From the NCBI RefSeq assembly GCF_013141695.1, contig NZ_WHNY01000004.1, forward strand, positions 124,001-188,000: DNA of 64,000 bases, read 5' to 3'. Origin of the DNA: Paenibacillus plantarum (GTDB lineage Bacteria > Bacillota > Bacilli > Paenibacillales > NBRC-103111). Positions 1-9,600 of the stretch are shown here, one piece after another (within the stretch, counting starts at the first letter, position 1; every line of letters begins with the position of its first letter). Below the pieces are notes generated by a model. The model was not told the origin of the DNA and ran no database searches. It saw only the letters and a list, made by a program, of their open reading frames with translations. The position numbers were made by a program, and so were the translations under genes.

Positions 1-625
1 TCATAAAGGAAACAAGCATGGTCAGCATACAAACCTCCCCGAAAAACGATAGTGGAGATAAAGCCCCTTTGAAAATATGACCGATGCCAGTATCCTCGTA
101 AATCGGCAATATGCGCGTCCAATCCATGACAGGGATATTTAATGGCAATATAAGAATGAGCATGATAACAATAAAGGGACCCAATAGCTCGCCGCATCTC
201 CCAATGCCTTCAATCCCCCCTATATAGGTAATATAAATGAGCAACAGGACCATTGTAATTGTAAGTATCCATACCGGTGTTCTAGGAAGAAGCGTTGCAA
301 TCGTGAAATCGCTAAACTCCTTAAGGATCACACCAAGTACCGAATACCATTGGATGAAATAGGGGATCATAATGAGCTTTCCTACCCATTTACCTAAAAT
401 AACTTGACTGTACTGCACAATCGTCTGACCTGGAAATAGGAGGCTCAACTTCGTCGATACATAGGCAATAAATAAACCCAAGACCCCGGCAATGATCCCT
501 CCTATCCATGCATCCTGCTGCGCCTCTTTAATAGTGGGGGATATCGTAAGAAGAAGTGTATTTCCGCTTTGAAATGAAAAGACGATCCAGAAAATTTGAA
601 TACCTGTCAGGTTCATTTTTTTCAT
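1..625 (-). CDS. gerAB: GerAB-type germinant receptor permease subunit (partial, C-terminus beyond window)
   Basis: Membrane subunit B of a Ger-type nutrient germinant receptor in the spore inner membrane, of the spore-germination permease branch of the APC superfamily. The 208 visible residues begin MKKMNLTGIQIFWIVFSF and hold several hydrophobic segments, including a long one with LLIYITYIGGIEGIGR. The ATG at 625 overlaps the TGA of the upstream gerAC gene (ATGA), so the two are translationally coupled. The gene runs off the left edge, so roughly the last 150 residues expected for the family are not seen. It is the third gene of the gerAA-gerAC-gerAB operon. Family assignment is firm; the germinant recognised cannot be read from sequence. 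Confidence 0.9.
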   Translation of the reverse strand, partial: MKKMNLTGIQIFWIVFSFQSGNTLLLTISPTIKEAQQDAWIGGIIAGVLGLFIAYVSTKLSLLFPGQTIVQYSQVILGKWVGKLIMIPYFIQWYSVLGVILKEFSDFTIATLLPRTPVWILTITMVLLLIYITYIGGIEGIGRCGELLGPFIVIMLILILPLNIPVMDWTRILPIYEDTGIGHIFKGALSPLSFFGEVCMLTMLVSFM

Positions 626-1803
626 TTTTGGATCTCACTTTTTTTCAAATATAAAGATGGCCCGGTTGTCCCCACTTGTTCCACGTTCAGCTTCACCTTC
701 ACGTCAACCTCCGCAGTAGCAAATTTACGCTCCCAGTCACTTTTTAAGGTTTGCCAAGCTTGCGGGTATTTTTTATGAATGGTTTCACCGAAACCAAAAA
801 TATCCGTTTTGTATCTTTTCTGTACTTTATTAATCATCTTAAGAACTTGAGTTTCCATCTCCTTGTTGAGAATATCTTGGACCAAGTTTAGATTCTTAGT
901 TTGCAAGAGGTCGAGTGCCGTAGACGTCTCTAAAATCGAACCTTTCCCTTCTAAAGTTAAATGAAATCGTATGTGATCCCCTATCAGTTCGGGTTGAATT
1001 TTACTTTTCATATGGGCACCCGAATAACTAAAAGTTCCAAAATCAGATTTGTCTATCGTAATGATTTGTCTTTTCATTTTTTGCTTAATCCAATTCAGAA
1101 TCAGACTCTCATCCAAATTTAAAAATCCGACCAATTTTAATTCATTATTAAAAATGGCAGAACCCGTAATTCGAAATCCCGATTTCACATCCCCCGACTC
1201 TATGTAGTATGAGGAATGTTTTTTAATTGTTTCTATCGTTTCTAATGTAGGACTGCTTCCATCCGTAGACGCTGAAATTAGAAAATCCCGTAACGCCGTA
1301 TCTCCCTCTAGCCCAATAGCCAAATGTTCTTTTGAAGCAGCAATAATGGGGATAGGCTCTAACGGATATTTTTGTTGGAGCACTTCTTCGGCAGTCCCCC
1401 CTTTAACAATCATAATATCGATTCTCATCTTGGATCCTGAATCCCGCGTGAAAGCATCTAATACGTGAGAAACGCCCTTTTTCGCCAAATCTTCGCCAAT
1501 AAAAACAATTTGCCTTTGTCCGCGAAATATTCGTCTGGATATTTCAGCCTGCGAGTTACGCATAACATTGAGAATATTTTTTCCGCTAGCACTTGCCGTA
1601 AAATAATTCTGACCTGATTCCCCCGATGTGTTTCTTTTCGGCAGTTTAAATTGGCTCGTTAGTATGATATCTCCATCTTTGGACAGGTCAAGACCTGTGC
1701 CTACTGCAAAAGCAACATCATTTAATTCCAATCGGTCCCAGCATCCGGTCGTTAAAGCTATACACAAGGAGAGGACTAAGAAACATCTAATTTTCTTGAT
1801 CAT
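622..1803 (-). CDS. gerAC: Ger(x)C family germinant receptor lipoprotein
   Basis: Lipoprotein C subunit of a spore germinant receptor. The 393-residue product has a lipoprotein signal peptide with lipobox LTTGC (Cys21), followed by the WDRLELNDVAFAVGTGLD block that is typical of the mature N-terminus of GerAC proteins. Length is normal for the family. It overlaps gerAA by 17 bp and gerAB by 4 bp, so all three subunits are co-translated. Subunit order A-C-B differs from the B. subtilis gerA order A-B-C. Confidence 0.93.
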   Translation of the reverse strand: MIKKIRCFLVLSLCIALTTGCWDRLELNDVAFAVGTGLDLSKDGDIILTSQFKLPKRNTSGESGQNYFTASASGKNILNVMRNSQAEISRRIFRGQRQIVFIGEDLAKKGVSHVLDAFTRDSGSKMRIDIMIVKGGTAEEVLQQKYPLEPIPIIAASKEHLAIGLEGDTALRDFLISASTDGSSPTLETIETIKKHSSYYIESGDVKSGFRITGSAIFNNELKLVGFLNLDESLILNWIKQKMKRQIITIDKSDFGTFSYSGAHMKSKIQPELIGDHIRFHLTLEGKGSILETSTALDLLQTKNLNLVQDILNKEMETQVLKMINKVQKRYKTDIFGFGETIHKKYPQAWQTLKSDWERKFATAEVDVKVKLNVEQVGTTGPSLYLKKSEIQK

Positions 1804-3307
1804 TTTTTGGAAAGCTCCGTTTTCCCCGTTTCTCGCCTTTCGATATGCGGGGGTTATTCCTGCTTGAAATGAATGGCAATCTCTTATTCATCGTCCAACG
1901 GGGGGCGCGAATCAGCGTATCTTGTAAACTGGATAACACTTGCGGTGCAATAGGAGATAGGTACGGTACCCCAAAGGATTGAAGGGTAACCAAATGAATA
2001 ACCATTGCAAGTGCTGCCAGGACTACGCCATAAAGGCCGAAAATGCTTCCCAAAATGAGTATCGGGAAGCGCAGCAGCCTGAAAGCAAACCCCATGCTAT
2101 ATCGAGGGATCGTAAAGGAAGCGATGCCTGTCGCTGCAACAATGATAACCATCGGAGCAGATACGATACCGGCTTGCACAGCGGCTTGTCCAATGACTAG
2201 CGCGCCTACAATACTAACAGCTGAACCAATCTGTTTAGGAAGTCTGTGACTTGCTTCACGCAGTACTTCAAACATCACTTCCATAATTAGTGCTTCACCT
2301 ACAGCTGAGAAAGGGATCCCCTCTCTGGCGCTAATAATGCTGAATAATAAATTGGACGGGATTAATTGAGGATTGAAGGTGGATACCGCAACGTAAAATG
2401 CAGGAAGGAACAACGAGATTAAAACCATAAACAAGCGAAGCATGCGAATGAAGCTCATATAAATAAACTTTTCATAATAATCATCCGGACTCTGTAAGCC
2501 TGACCAAAGCGTCATTGGCACAATTAACACAGATGGCGTTCCATCCTCAATAATCGCTACTTTACCTTCCAATAAGCTAGCCGCCACAATATCAGGACGT
2601 TCTGTATTCTGGATGAGCGGAAAAGGAGAAAATGGGGCATCCTCAATAAATTCTTCGATATAGCTCGTGTCCAATATACCATCGGTACAAATCCGTTCCA
2701 CCCGATTGATAACTTCTTTAACAATTGAATCCTGGGCAATCCCTTCCATATAGGCAATTATTACGTCAGTTTGTGTGAGTTCTCCCACCGTTAGACATTG
2801 TAATTTGAGCTTTGAACTTCGAATTTTCCTCCGCAACAAACTTGTATTCGTATGCAAGGTTTCCGTAAAGCTTTCTTTAGGTCCGCGAATCGAATACTCG
2901 ATACTCGGTTCTTGAATAGCCCGTGTACTGAAACCATGTAATTTGGCAAGCAGGGCGCCTGGCTCTTCATCAATTAAAATGGCAATGTTCGCATTCAAAA
3001 CGCCATCAACAATTGCTTGCAGACTGGTTACAACATTCGTCTCAGCGATAGCCGAGATCTGTTGTATAAGCGCTTCTCCGCTAGTTTCAACATCACCTAA
3101 ACCTTGTGGAACGCCTTCAAAACTGAGCTTAAGCAAGGCGTTATCCAGAATGTCGGTAGTTACAAGCCCGTCAATGTATACCAGAATGATGACGACCTCA
3201 TCATCTATTTGAACTTGACGGAATCTAACATCTGAACAATTCCGAAAGATTTCTTTTAACGCTTGCTCCTTCGTATGAATATCGATCTCCAAGTGAACAG
3301 GATTCAT
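1787..3307 (-). CDS. gerAA: GerA family spore germination protein (A subunit)
   Basis: A subunit of a nutrient germinant receptor. The protein has a soluble N-terminal half (to about residue 285), then a membrane domain from about residue 290 with several hydrophobic segments, containing the family-typical stretches PDDYYEKF, SLFLPAFYVAV and EALIMEVMFEVLREA. I place the start at the ATG at 3307 (MNPVHLEIDI), because GGAGG lies 8 bases upstream; an in-frame GTG at 3322 overlaps that ribosome binding site. The length of 506 residues is normal. It is first in the operon and is preceded by a sigma-G-like promoter. Residues after about 480 are basic (KGEKRGKRS), as usual for the cytosolic tail. 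Confidence 0.93.
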   Translation of the reverse strand: MNPVHLEIDIHTKEQALKEIFRNCSDVRFRQVQIDDEVVIILVYIDGLVTTDILDNALLKLSFEGVPQGLGDVETSGEALIQQISAIAETNVVTSLQAIVDGVLNANIAILIDEEPGALLAKLHGFSTRAIQEPSIEYSIRGPKESFTETLHTNTSLLRRKIRSSKLKLQCLTVGELTQTDVIIAYMEGIAQDSIVKEVINRVERICTDGILDTSYIEEFIEDAPFSPFPLIQNTERPDIVAASLLEGKVAIIEDGTPSVLIVPMTLWSGLQSPDDYYEKFIYMSFIRMLRLFMVLISLFLPAFYVAVSTFNPQLIPSNLLFSIISAREGIPFSAVGEALIMEVMFEVLREASHRLPKQIGSAVSIVGALVIGQAAVQAGIVSAPMVIIVAATGIASFTIPRYSMGFAFRLLRFPILILGSIFGLYGVVLAALAMVIHLVTLQSFGVPYLSPIAPQVLSSLQDTLIRAPRWTMNKRLPFISSRNNPRISKGEKRGKRSFPKNDQEN

Positions 3308-3355
3308 GAGATCTCCCTCCACTTTTCCCCGTCGTTTAGTAAATGTTTGTATTCG

Positions 3356-3386
3356 TATTATGATTAAACCTTTGGTAATTTATTCA
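3356..3386 (-). promoter_or_regulatory. Sigma-G-like forespore promoter of the ger operon
   Basis: On the minus strand TGAATA (3381-3386) is followed after exactly 18 bases by CATAATA (3356-3362). This matches the forespore sigma-G pattern as I know it (-35 like TGHATA, -10 like CATAMTA). It lies about 50 bases upstream of the gerAA ATG, and forespore expression is what is known for gerA operons. Confidence 0.7.
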
Positions 3387-3412
3387 TATCAACAATAGGT
3401 ATCTTGGGGGAT

Positions 3413-3455
3413 AAAAAAAGATGACCCCTGTGCAATTCGCATACAGGAATCATCT
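3413..3455 (-). terminator. Rho-independent terminator of the large SLH lyase gene
   Basis: On the minus strand AGATGA, a mismatch, CCTGT, an 11-base loop, ACAGG, a mismatch and TCATCT form a stem ending in seven T residues. It sits about 60 bases downstream of the stop of the SLH lyase (3518) and separates it from the ger operon. Confidence 0.8.
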
Positions 3456-3517
3456 ATTTGTGGCTTCGCCACCTCAGTTAACAGCTAATGCTGCTCGATC
3501 ATATCTTCTGTTTAAAT

Positions 3518-6500
3518 TTACATTTGTTTGAACAACCTGTAAACCATGACAGCCGCTTGCGCTCTTGTCGCATATTCTTCCGGCGCAAATGTGCCATTGT
3601 CGAAACCATTGATAATGCCTTCTTGCTGCATCGTCGCAACGGCATCGACGGCATAAGCGGCAATCGTATCCTGATCTTTGAATGCGGCTGCCTCTTCTTG
3701 GTTCGGCAAGACGATTTTCTTTGCTTTTACGGCCCGGAACATCATTGTGGCCATTTCTTGTCTGCTGATGGGATCCTCGATGCCGAAGTTCCCGTCTTCC
3801 CTGCCGTTAACAATACCGAGTGCTTGAGCTGAAGCGATTGCCTTGTAATACCATGCGCCCGCCCTGACATCGGCAAAAGTCGCAACTGCTTTATCATCCT
3901 CAATTTCCAATGTTCCTATCAGCATCTGAATAAACTGTGCCCGTGTCACTTTGCTGTTCGGACCAAATCGTCCTTCTTCGACCCCGTTCACCACTTCTCT
4001 TATAGCCAGTCCCTCAATACTAGACTTCGCCCAAGATACGTCTGAAAGATCTTGGAACGTGGCGCTTGCAAGGGCAGCCGCATATTGGCTGAAATGCTTC
4101 GGATAAAATTCAACCATGCCGTTCGATGGATTATATTTGCCATTTTTCACCGTTTGTGCAGTTCCTGAATCGTTAATATAGTACATGATGACTTTCTCAG
4201 TATCTTGGCCTGGCTGCAGGTTGTAGGGCAAGGCTACCTTGATCGGACGTTCTCCACTGAAGGTACTGATCTTCTCCCCATCGACATTCAAGTCAAAATC
4301 GTACACGGGGTTGCTTCCGACTTTCTTCTTCACTTCTTCGGTCAATTCGGATGGTTTGACCTCAGACACGGAGAGATGTACGTTCGAAGTTGATGCTCCA
4401 ATATGACTTCTCAACAATTCCGTTGAGACTGAAATGATTGCTAATCCCAACTTAACTTCAATTTGTTGGATCCCGTTGGAATCGGACGCCAGAAGCTGCT
4501 GCGCCGGAAAGTTGACCGTTACCGCTTGCGCTGATCCAACTGACTTCACCTCAATAATGAGGGTATGATCTTCTGCCTTTTTCATCGCTTCAGCAAGCGA
4601 ATCGGCATCGAGTTGAACGCTCGCCTTTCCATTTGCATCCGTTGTTGCTTCCACCACAACCGTACCGTTTGTTGCCGACGGCAACGAAGGTCCTGTGTTG
4701 GTGTTACCCTCGGTGTTGCCGTCGGTATTGTTATTGGTGTTGCTATTGGTGTTACCATCAGTATTGCCACCGGTGTTACCACCAGCGTTATCATCGGTGC
4801 CAGTACCACCACCGGTGTTCCCGTCAGTGCTAGGCAGAACAATAACACTTGCTTCTGCCTGTACATTCGTTCCCACCACGGTGCCGTACACCTGAAACGT
4901 TCCTGCTTGCGAATATTGTGACGAATCCGGGCTGATCCACACGACTGGAAGCTGCGCAGTCGTTTGATCGCTATATACAGCCGTTACGACACTTGGCAGT
5001 TCCGGGGCAGTACCAGAAGTCGTTGTAACAGTAATAGGGTGAACACTCACTACTTCCGGCCCTAAAGGCGGGTACACGATAGTGTTGTCGTCCTTTTGGT
5101 AGGACTCTTCTGCCGTTTCGATCAACAATTGCGGTCCTAAGCTGCCTTTTTCCCTAGAAAAATAATAGTGGGAAATATTATTCGCTGTTAGGGAGGAAAT
5201 ATCCAAACTAAGCTTCTTATCCCCAGCAAGCTCGGTCAACACCTGCGACGTTACGTCGATATCCACGAATTGTTGGGCTGGAGGCATCTCCCATGTGCCC
5301 AGATCCGCGCCTCCTGCTGGCTTATTATTATAAGTAGTTGTCGCTTCATCCCAACTGTCATCGCTTACAAACTGAACTTTGTCTGTAAAGGTCCCGCCAA
5401 CAATAGACGATGTTAGGCGAAGCTTAGCAGATGTTAGATTACTCGGTACACCCGATAAATTGAAGCGAATGAATGTTTCGCGTGGGACAAAAGCCGAATT
5501 TCTTACCTCAAGATTCGTATTTTTACCATAGTTCGCAGTTGGTACGCTTCCACTCACCATCGTGTCTGCCTCTGCGCCGATCGTTCTGCCTGAAGACTTT
5601 TTCGTGTAAACCACGATCTTCGGTTTGCCGCCCCCGTTCTCCTTCGCATAATAATAGTGAGAAACGTTGTTTGTCGTCTGAGATGTGATAACCAAGCTCA
5701 ACTGCTTGTCGCCAGCAAGTTCGGTTTTATAAGGAGAACTGATATCAACTTCCACCGAATTCTCAGCCGATGGCATGCTCCATACCCCTAAAACCGCTCC
5801 TGCTACAGGCTTGGTATTATAGGTAATTGACGTCTCCCCCCAAGAATCATCCTGAACAAACTGCGCTTGATCGGTAAACGTTCCTGCCGATGCCGATGTC
5901 AGCCGCAGCTTCGCAGCAAATGCATTTGAATCTGCCGGCACATTCCCTAAATCAAATCGCAGATACGAATGGCGATAAACCGTTGAACTCGTTGAGTTTC
6001 TTACTTCCAATTTCTTACCGATTCCATAGTTCAAAGTTGGATTTCCTGACCACACATAGGCATCTGAGTTCACATCCAATTCGAAGAAATCCGGATGTCC
6101 TAGCGTATGGTCGGTTATCCGATACTGATCGTTAACTGGACTATTCATCACCAGTTTGCCAATATTCGAAATGACAGGAGCTCCTGTTTGAAACGCGAAG
6201 TGGTCCGCAATCTGAATTTCCGGCTTGCCATGCGGAGCGACATAAACGTTATACGTTTTCGAGTCCGAATCGGCAAGTAAGGTAACATGATAAAGCTCAT
6301 TCGCTTTATAGTCGAGTTTGACATTTTGCCCGTAGCTATTACCATTCCGAACATCGAAGTAGCCTTCGGCATTCAACCGGAGAATCATTGGCAAATCAGT
6401 CTCGCTGTTCGTGGCGGATGTTTGCCCCGTATAGCCAACTATGCCTCCAATTTGGTTCGCTGTCGGAACCAGGTCGAATTCGATGGATTGAACCCCTGAA

Positions 6501-9463
6501 TGTCCTGCCCCCAAATCGATGCTATTCTGATAGCCGGAGGAAGATGACCATGAAGGGACGCCTACCGCATAGATATAACCATCGGATACAGTGTAATCGG
6601 AAATCAGGGTGCCGTTCAATTTCACTGTAGTAGCACCGGAAGCTCGTATCGCAACGGCCGAAGCGGCGTTAGGATCATTGGCAGCGACCAGATTCGATCC
6701 GGTAATCTCTAAGGTCGTGCCATTCCAGTCAACGGCAATGTCGGTCACTGGCATTTTAGAAGCAATCAGATTTGACCCACTTTGTTCCAGCGTCGTTCCC
6801 GATTTCATGATGGCTGATTTGACTTTACCGTTGTTCGTCTTCTCGATATAGGCTAGCTTCCCGTCAAATGAAAAGGTATCAAAGTTGCGTCGGAACTGCG
6901 GGTGTTCCTCGTGAGACACATAATAGTATCCCGAAGTTCCAGCATCTCCGATGTTGTCAACCTTCAGCGAACTGGCTACGGTAGTTGGAACTGAAAGGCC
7001 AATTCGACTGACTTTGATGTCGCGATTCTCTCCGCTTGCGGTCGGATACAAGACCGTGTCAAATGTCGTGTTTCCAGACACATTTTTCGTATAGGAAGCA
7101 TATGTGGCGTCGGACACGGAATAAAAAGCATTCGAATAATAACCATGATCGAGCGTAGCTGTAAATTGTTCCGGGTCAGCCGGAATGACTTGAATATCGC
7201 CGTAAGTGTCGTTAAAGACGGTACTTACTTTTTGGGTAGACGCATCTAACTTCGGACTGGCTGTTGGCAGAAAGTGCCATGTTTGTTGGTACTTATTCGT
7301 TCCGGAAGGCGCTTCCACAACATCTGAAACAATCGAGAAGGACGATTTCAGGAAAAGCGTTTCACGTGAATGCTTAAATCCAGGCACATTTTGGGTAACA
7401 CCCGTAACAAAGTTGAACTTGCTATTATCCGTCCAATCTTGAAACCAGCCCTCAGACAGATTCTGAGGTGTATCGTTGATTTCAATCGTATTGTGCGATT
7501 CAGTCGAGAATCGCAGCCAGTTGGAAATTGGATCATTGCTATAGGAATATGCACCTGGATCGACTAATAAAGGTCTACCATACGCATAATAAGTAATTGC
7601 GTTATCATCTGGATGTCTGTGTGGTGCCGCTTGTTTCACATTCGTAAACAAATAGCGGTCATTTGGTGACCATCCGCTGCGCATCATGGCGCTTTTGCTG
7701 TCCGGATACAGAACTGATGTGTGAGAAGGCTTGGTGCCTTCCGCTCCCGAAGTTCCTACATAACGTAAGTTGTCATCGCTAGTAAGCTCACCTATTTGCT
7801 TAATCGTACCTTTAAGGTCCGTATACTGACTATCTCCGAAATTGACGGAGTAACCGTTAGGGAACGAAATATCGGCCAGGTATTTGCCTAAATTCTTCAA
7901 ATTATTATCAAATGATCCTTGGAAAGGCACATTATTCATCGTTCCCAGTTGTTTGATGGCAATCATAGGATCGGTTGTTACCGTCGTATAGGTATCACTG
8001 GATTCCATATACGAACCATCTTTATAGATCAGCGTCGACATCAAAAAGTCATATCGGGAATAGGCTGTGGACAACCAGGTAGCAGAATCGGTAAATTCAG
8101 GGAAATAAATACCAAGGGTATATAACCCCTCTGTTTCAACCGTTCCATGGTTTCCATCGGGACTAAAGCCGCCAGGCGTATTTAAATAGGTACCTTTTTT
8201 CCAGAACGTTTTCAAAAGATCCGTATTCGATTGGGCACTCATGGAGGCACTCTCTCTCAGCACATGGTAAGCTTTCACCCAAGTGGAGGCCTGAATGCCA
8301 GCATCAAAATTTCTAGGAAATGATCCTGCGCCATATTCACTCGTCGAGGCATCGCCATCAACGATAAAATCGACCATGTAGTCGATATATTTCGCTGCAT
8401 AGCTTTCATTCCCCGTATTGATGTACTCCGCTAAAAGAGGAGCAAGCCAATAAAATCGGATAATCTGATAATGATATTCGATGTCTGCAATGGTGGTTGC
8501 AGGGCCGGCCCAGTCCGTGCCGGAAGGCACACCTTGCCAGGAAAATGTTTTGCCATTATGGTTGGCATAAGTGAGCGTATTCTCATCCCAAGCCGTATCG
8601 CCGGATTTATAGATCATCACATCTGTCGTTTCATTTAACTCGGCATATCCGGACAACTTAAGTGTTGCCGAAGTTACCGTTCCCTTAATCGACGATAAAT
8701 CAAAGTTCAGATAAGCTTTACGCGAATTTGAATCATAGGGAACACCGGATTCCTGTACCTGAAGCAGGGGCTCGCTGGCGTGAATAGCCGTGTCATTGCT
8801 ACGAATGTAGGTATCCTTCGTGGACATCAAGTTGGCTGTATGAGCGCCCGTTCCATCCGTATATTGGATCTCAAGCGTGGGATTGCACTGTGTGAGCGGA
8901 GTTTGCGAGCAAACTTGCTCACGACTGTAAATATTCGCTCGGTTCGTTCCCTTGTAACGTCCCATCAGCATGAAGCTAAGATTGGACCCGATAGCGCCTT
9001 GCACCGTAGTAAGCATATCCATGTTGTACACTGTAGGTGTATGTTCAACGCTAAACGTAGTCAAATAGAATTCTTTGAGCGGCGTTGCAATTTGGTCCAT
9101 CAAGAGCGGCACCATCGTTGGATTTGAAACGAAATTTGTCGGAATCGTTCGGGTGGTTCGATTCTTATAATAGTCGAGTAAATCCGTTTGAGCCTGATCG
9201 TAATTGCCAGCTTTCACATCAGATTGTACGTTACTTAATCCAGGAAATCCATCGTAGTTCAGCTTGCTCGGCGTTGTCCACCGTTGCCCCGTTGGATCCC
9301 AAACCCCGAAGAAAGCTGCATCTGACATGTTACTTGCCCCAGAGGAAGCGCTTGCAATTGGGGGGTTAGTGAATACAGATACGAACACTTGAGCAAAAAC
9401 AATTAAAGCAATGAGTAAACAAGACACTGCTTTTTTCTGTAAAGTCTTTATATTTTTCATCAT
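3518..9463 (-). CDS. Giant S-layer-anchored heparinase II/III-like polysaccharide lyase with three CBM96/DNRLRE modules
   Basis: A secreted 1981-residue enzyme, probably a surface lyase for a uronate-containing polysaccharide. Modules in order: signal peptide (1-40, ending ASA); heparinase-type N-terminal helices (46-130); a DNRLRE/CBM96-like beta module (about 205-315) before the alpha-toroid (325-560); heparinase II/III C-terminal beta domain (590-900) with the His/Asp-rich active-site stretch HRHPDD (615-620) and RPLLVDPGAYSY; a lectin-like region (990-1120); two more DNRLRE modules (1130-1290, 1297-1450); an Ig-like domain (1470-1543); a Gly/Asn/Thr linker (1545-1595); a domain also present in the SLH protein at 57453 (1598-1795); and three SLH repeats (1803-1981) that bind the cell wall polymer. 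A strong ribosome binding site (AAGGAGG) precedes the start; the first or second ATG may be used. The neighbouring gene encodes a second heparinase-like enzyme, and an importer lies upstream. The exact substrate is unknown. Confidence 0.88.
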   Translation of the reverse strand: MMKNIKTLQKKAVSCLLIALIVFAQVFVSVFTNPPIASASSGASNMSDAAFFGVWDPTGQRWTTPSKLNYDGFPGLSNVQSDVKAGNYDQAQTDLLDYYKNRTTRTIPTNFVSNPTMVPLLMDQIATPLKEFYLTTFSVEHTPTVYNMDMLTTVQGAIGSNLSFMLMGRYKGTNRANIYSREQVCSQTPLTQCNPTLEIQYTDGTGAHTANLMSTKDTYIRSNDTAIHASEPLLQVQESGVPYDSNSRKAYLNFDLSSIKGTVTSATLKLSGYAELNETTDVMIYKSGDTAWDENTLTYANHNGKTFSWQGVPSGTDWAGPATTIADIEYHYQIIRFYWLAPLLAEYINTGNESYAAKYIDYMVDFIVDGDASTSEYGAGSFPRNFDAGIQASTWVKAYHVLRESASMSAQSNTDLLKTFWKKGTYLNTPGGFSPDGNHGTVETEGLYTLGIYFPEFTDSATWLSTAYSRYDFLMSTLIYKDGSYMESSDTYTTVTTDPMIAIKQLGTMNNVPFQGSFDNNLKNLGKYLADISFPNGYSVNFGDSQYTDLKGTIKQIGELTSDDNLRYVGTSGAEGTKPSHTSVLYPDSKSAMMRSGWSPNDRYLFTNVKQAAPHRHPDDNAITYYAYGRPLLVDPGAYSYSNDPISNWLRFSTESHNTIEINDTPQNLSEGWFQDWTDNSKFNFVTGVTQNVPGFKHSRETLFLKSSFSIVSDVVEAPSGTNKYQQTWHFLPTASPKLDASTQKVSTVFNDTYGDIQVIPADPEQFTATLDHGYYSNAFYSVSDATYASYTKNVSGNTTFDTVLYPTASGENRDIKVSRIGLSVPTTVASSLKVDNIGDAGTSGYYYVSHEEHPQFRRNFDTFSFDGKLAYIEKTNNGKVKSAIMKSGTTLEQSGSNLIASKMPVTDIAVDWNGTTLEITGSNLVAANDPNAASAVAIRASGATTVKLNGTLISDYTVSDGYIYAVGVPSWSSSSGYQNSIDLGAGHSGVQSIEFDLVPTANQIGGIVGYTGQTSATNSETDLPMILRLNAEGYFDVRNGNSYGQNVKLDYKANELYHVTLLADSDSKTYNVYVAPHGKPEIQIADHFAFQTGAPVISNIGKLVMNSPVNDQYRITDHTLGHPDFFELDVNSDAYVWSGNPTLNYGIGKKLEVRNSTSSTVYRHSYLRFDLGNVPADSNAFAAKLRLTSASAGTFTDQAQFVQDDSWGETSITYNTKPVAGAVLGVWSMPSAENSVEVDISSPYKTELAGDKQLSLVITSQTTNNVSHYYYAKENGGGKPKIVVYTKKSSGRTIGAEADTMVSGSVPTANYGKNTNLEVRNSAFVPRETFIRFNLSGVPSNLTSAKLRLTSSIVGGTFTDKVQFVSDDSWDEATTTYNNKPAGGADLGTWEMPPAQQFVDIDVTSQVLTELAGDKKLSLDISSLTANNISHYYFSREKGSLGPQLLIETAEESYQKDDNTIVYPPLGPEVVSVHPITVTTTSGTAPELPSVVTAVYSDQTTAQLPVVWISPDSSQYSQAGTFQVYGTVVGTNVQAEASVIVLPSTDGNTGGGTGTDDNAGGNTGGNTDGNTNSNTNNNTDGNTEGNTNTGPSLPSATNGTVVVEATTDANGKASVQLDADSLAEAMKKAEDHTLIIEVKSVGSAQAVTVNFPAQQLLASDSNGIQQIEVKLGLAIISVSTELLRSHIGASTSNVHLSVSEVKPSELTEEVKKKVGSNPVYDFDLNVDGEKISTFSGERPIKVALPYNLQPGQDTEKVIMYYINDSGTAQTVKNGKYNPSNGMVEFYPKHFSQYAAALASATFQDLSDVSWAKSSIEGLAIREVVNGVEEGRFGPNSKVTRAQFIQMLIGTLEIEDDKAVATFADVRAGAWYYKAIASAQALGIVNGREDGNFGIEDPISRQEMATMMFRAVKAKKIVLPNQEEAAAFKDQDTIAAYAVDAVATMQQEGIINGFDNGTFAPEEYATRAQAAVMVYRLFKQM
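4679..4831 (-). repeat. Low-complexity coding repeat for the Gly/Asn/Thr linker
   Basis: Degenerate 9-15 base units encode GNT, GGNT and DGNT tripeptide-like repeats (residues 1545-1595 of the SLH lyase). It is a flexible linker between the Ig-like domain and the pre-SLH domain. Such a tract is prone to slippage, so its length may vary between strains. Confidence 0.8.
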
Positions 9464-9600
9464 ACTGCCTCCTTATAATACGAATATTAATCATTCAATG
9501 ATGAGACCAATTCACATTCGTTGGATGGGCTATTTCGACCATAACGCCATCCAGCGAGGTTGTGAAATCTGTTCATACTACCATTGCACGCCTGACTTTA

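Noticed and set aside
4690..4832. Short repeated units that might suggest a CRISPR array
   Set aside because: Units are contiguous, degenerate and in frame with the SLH lyase; no spacers of constant length.
4565..4921. Plus-strand open frames of up to 118 residues with valine/isoleucine/glycine repeats
   Set aside because: They are shadows of the Gly/Asn/Thr linker on the minus strand; no ribosome binding site and repetitive composition.
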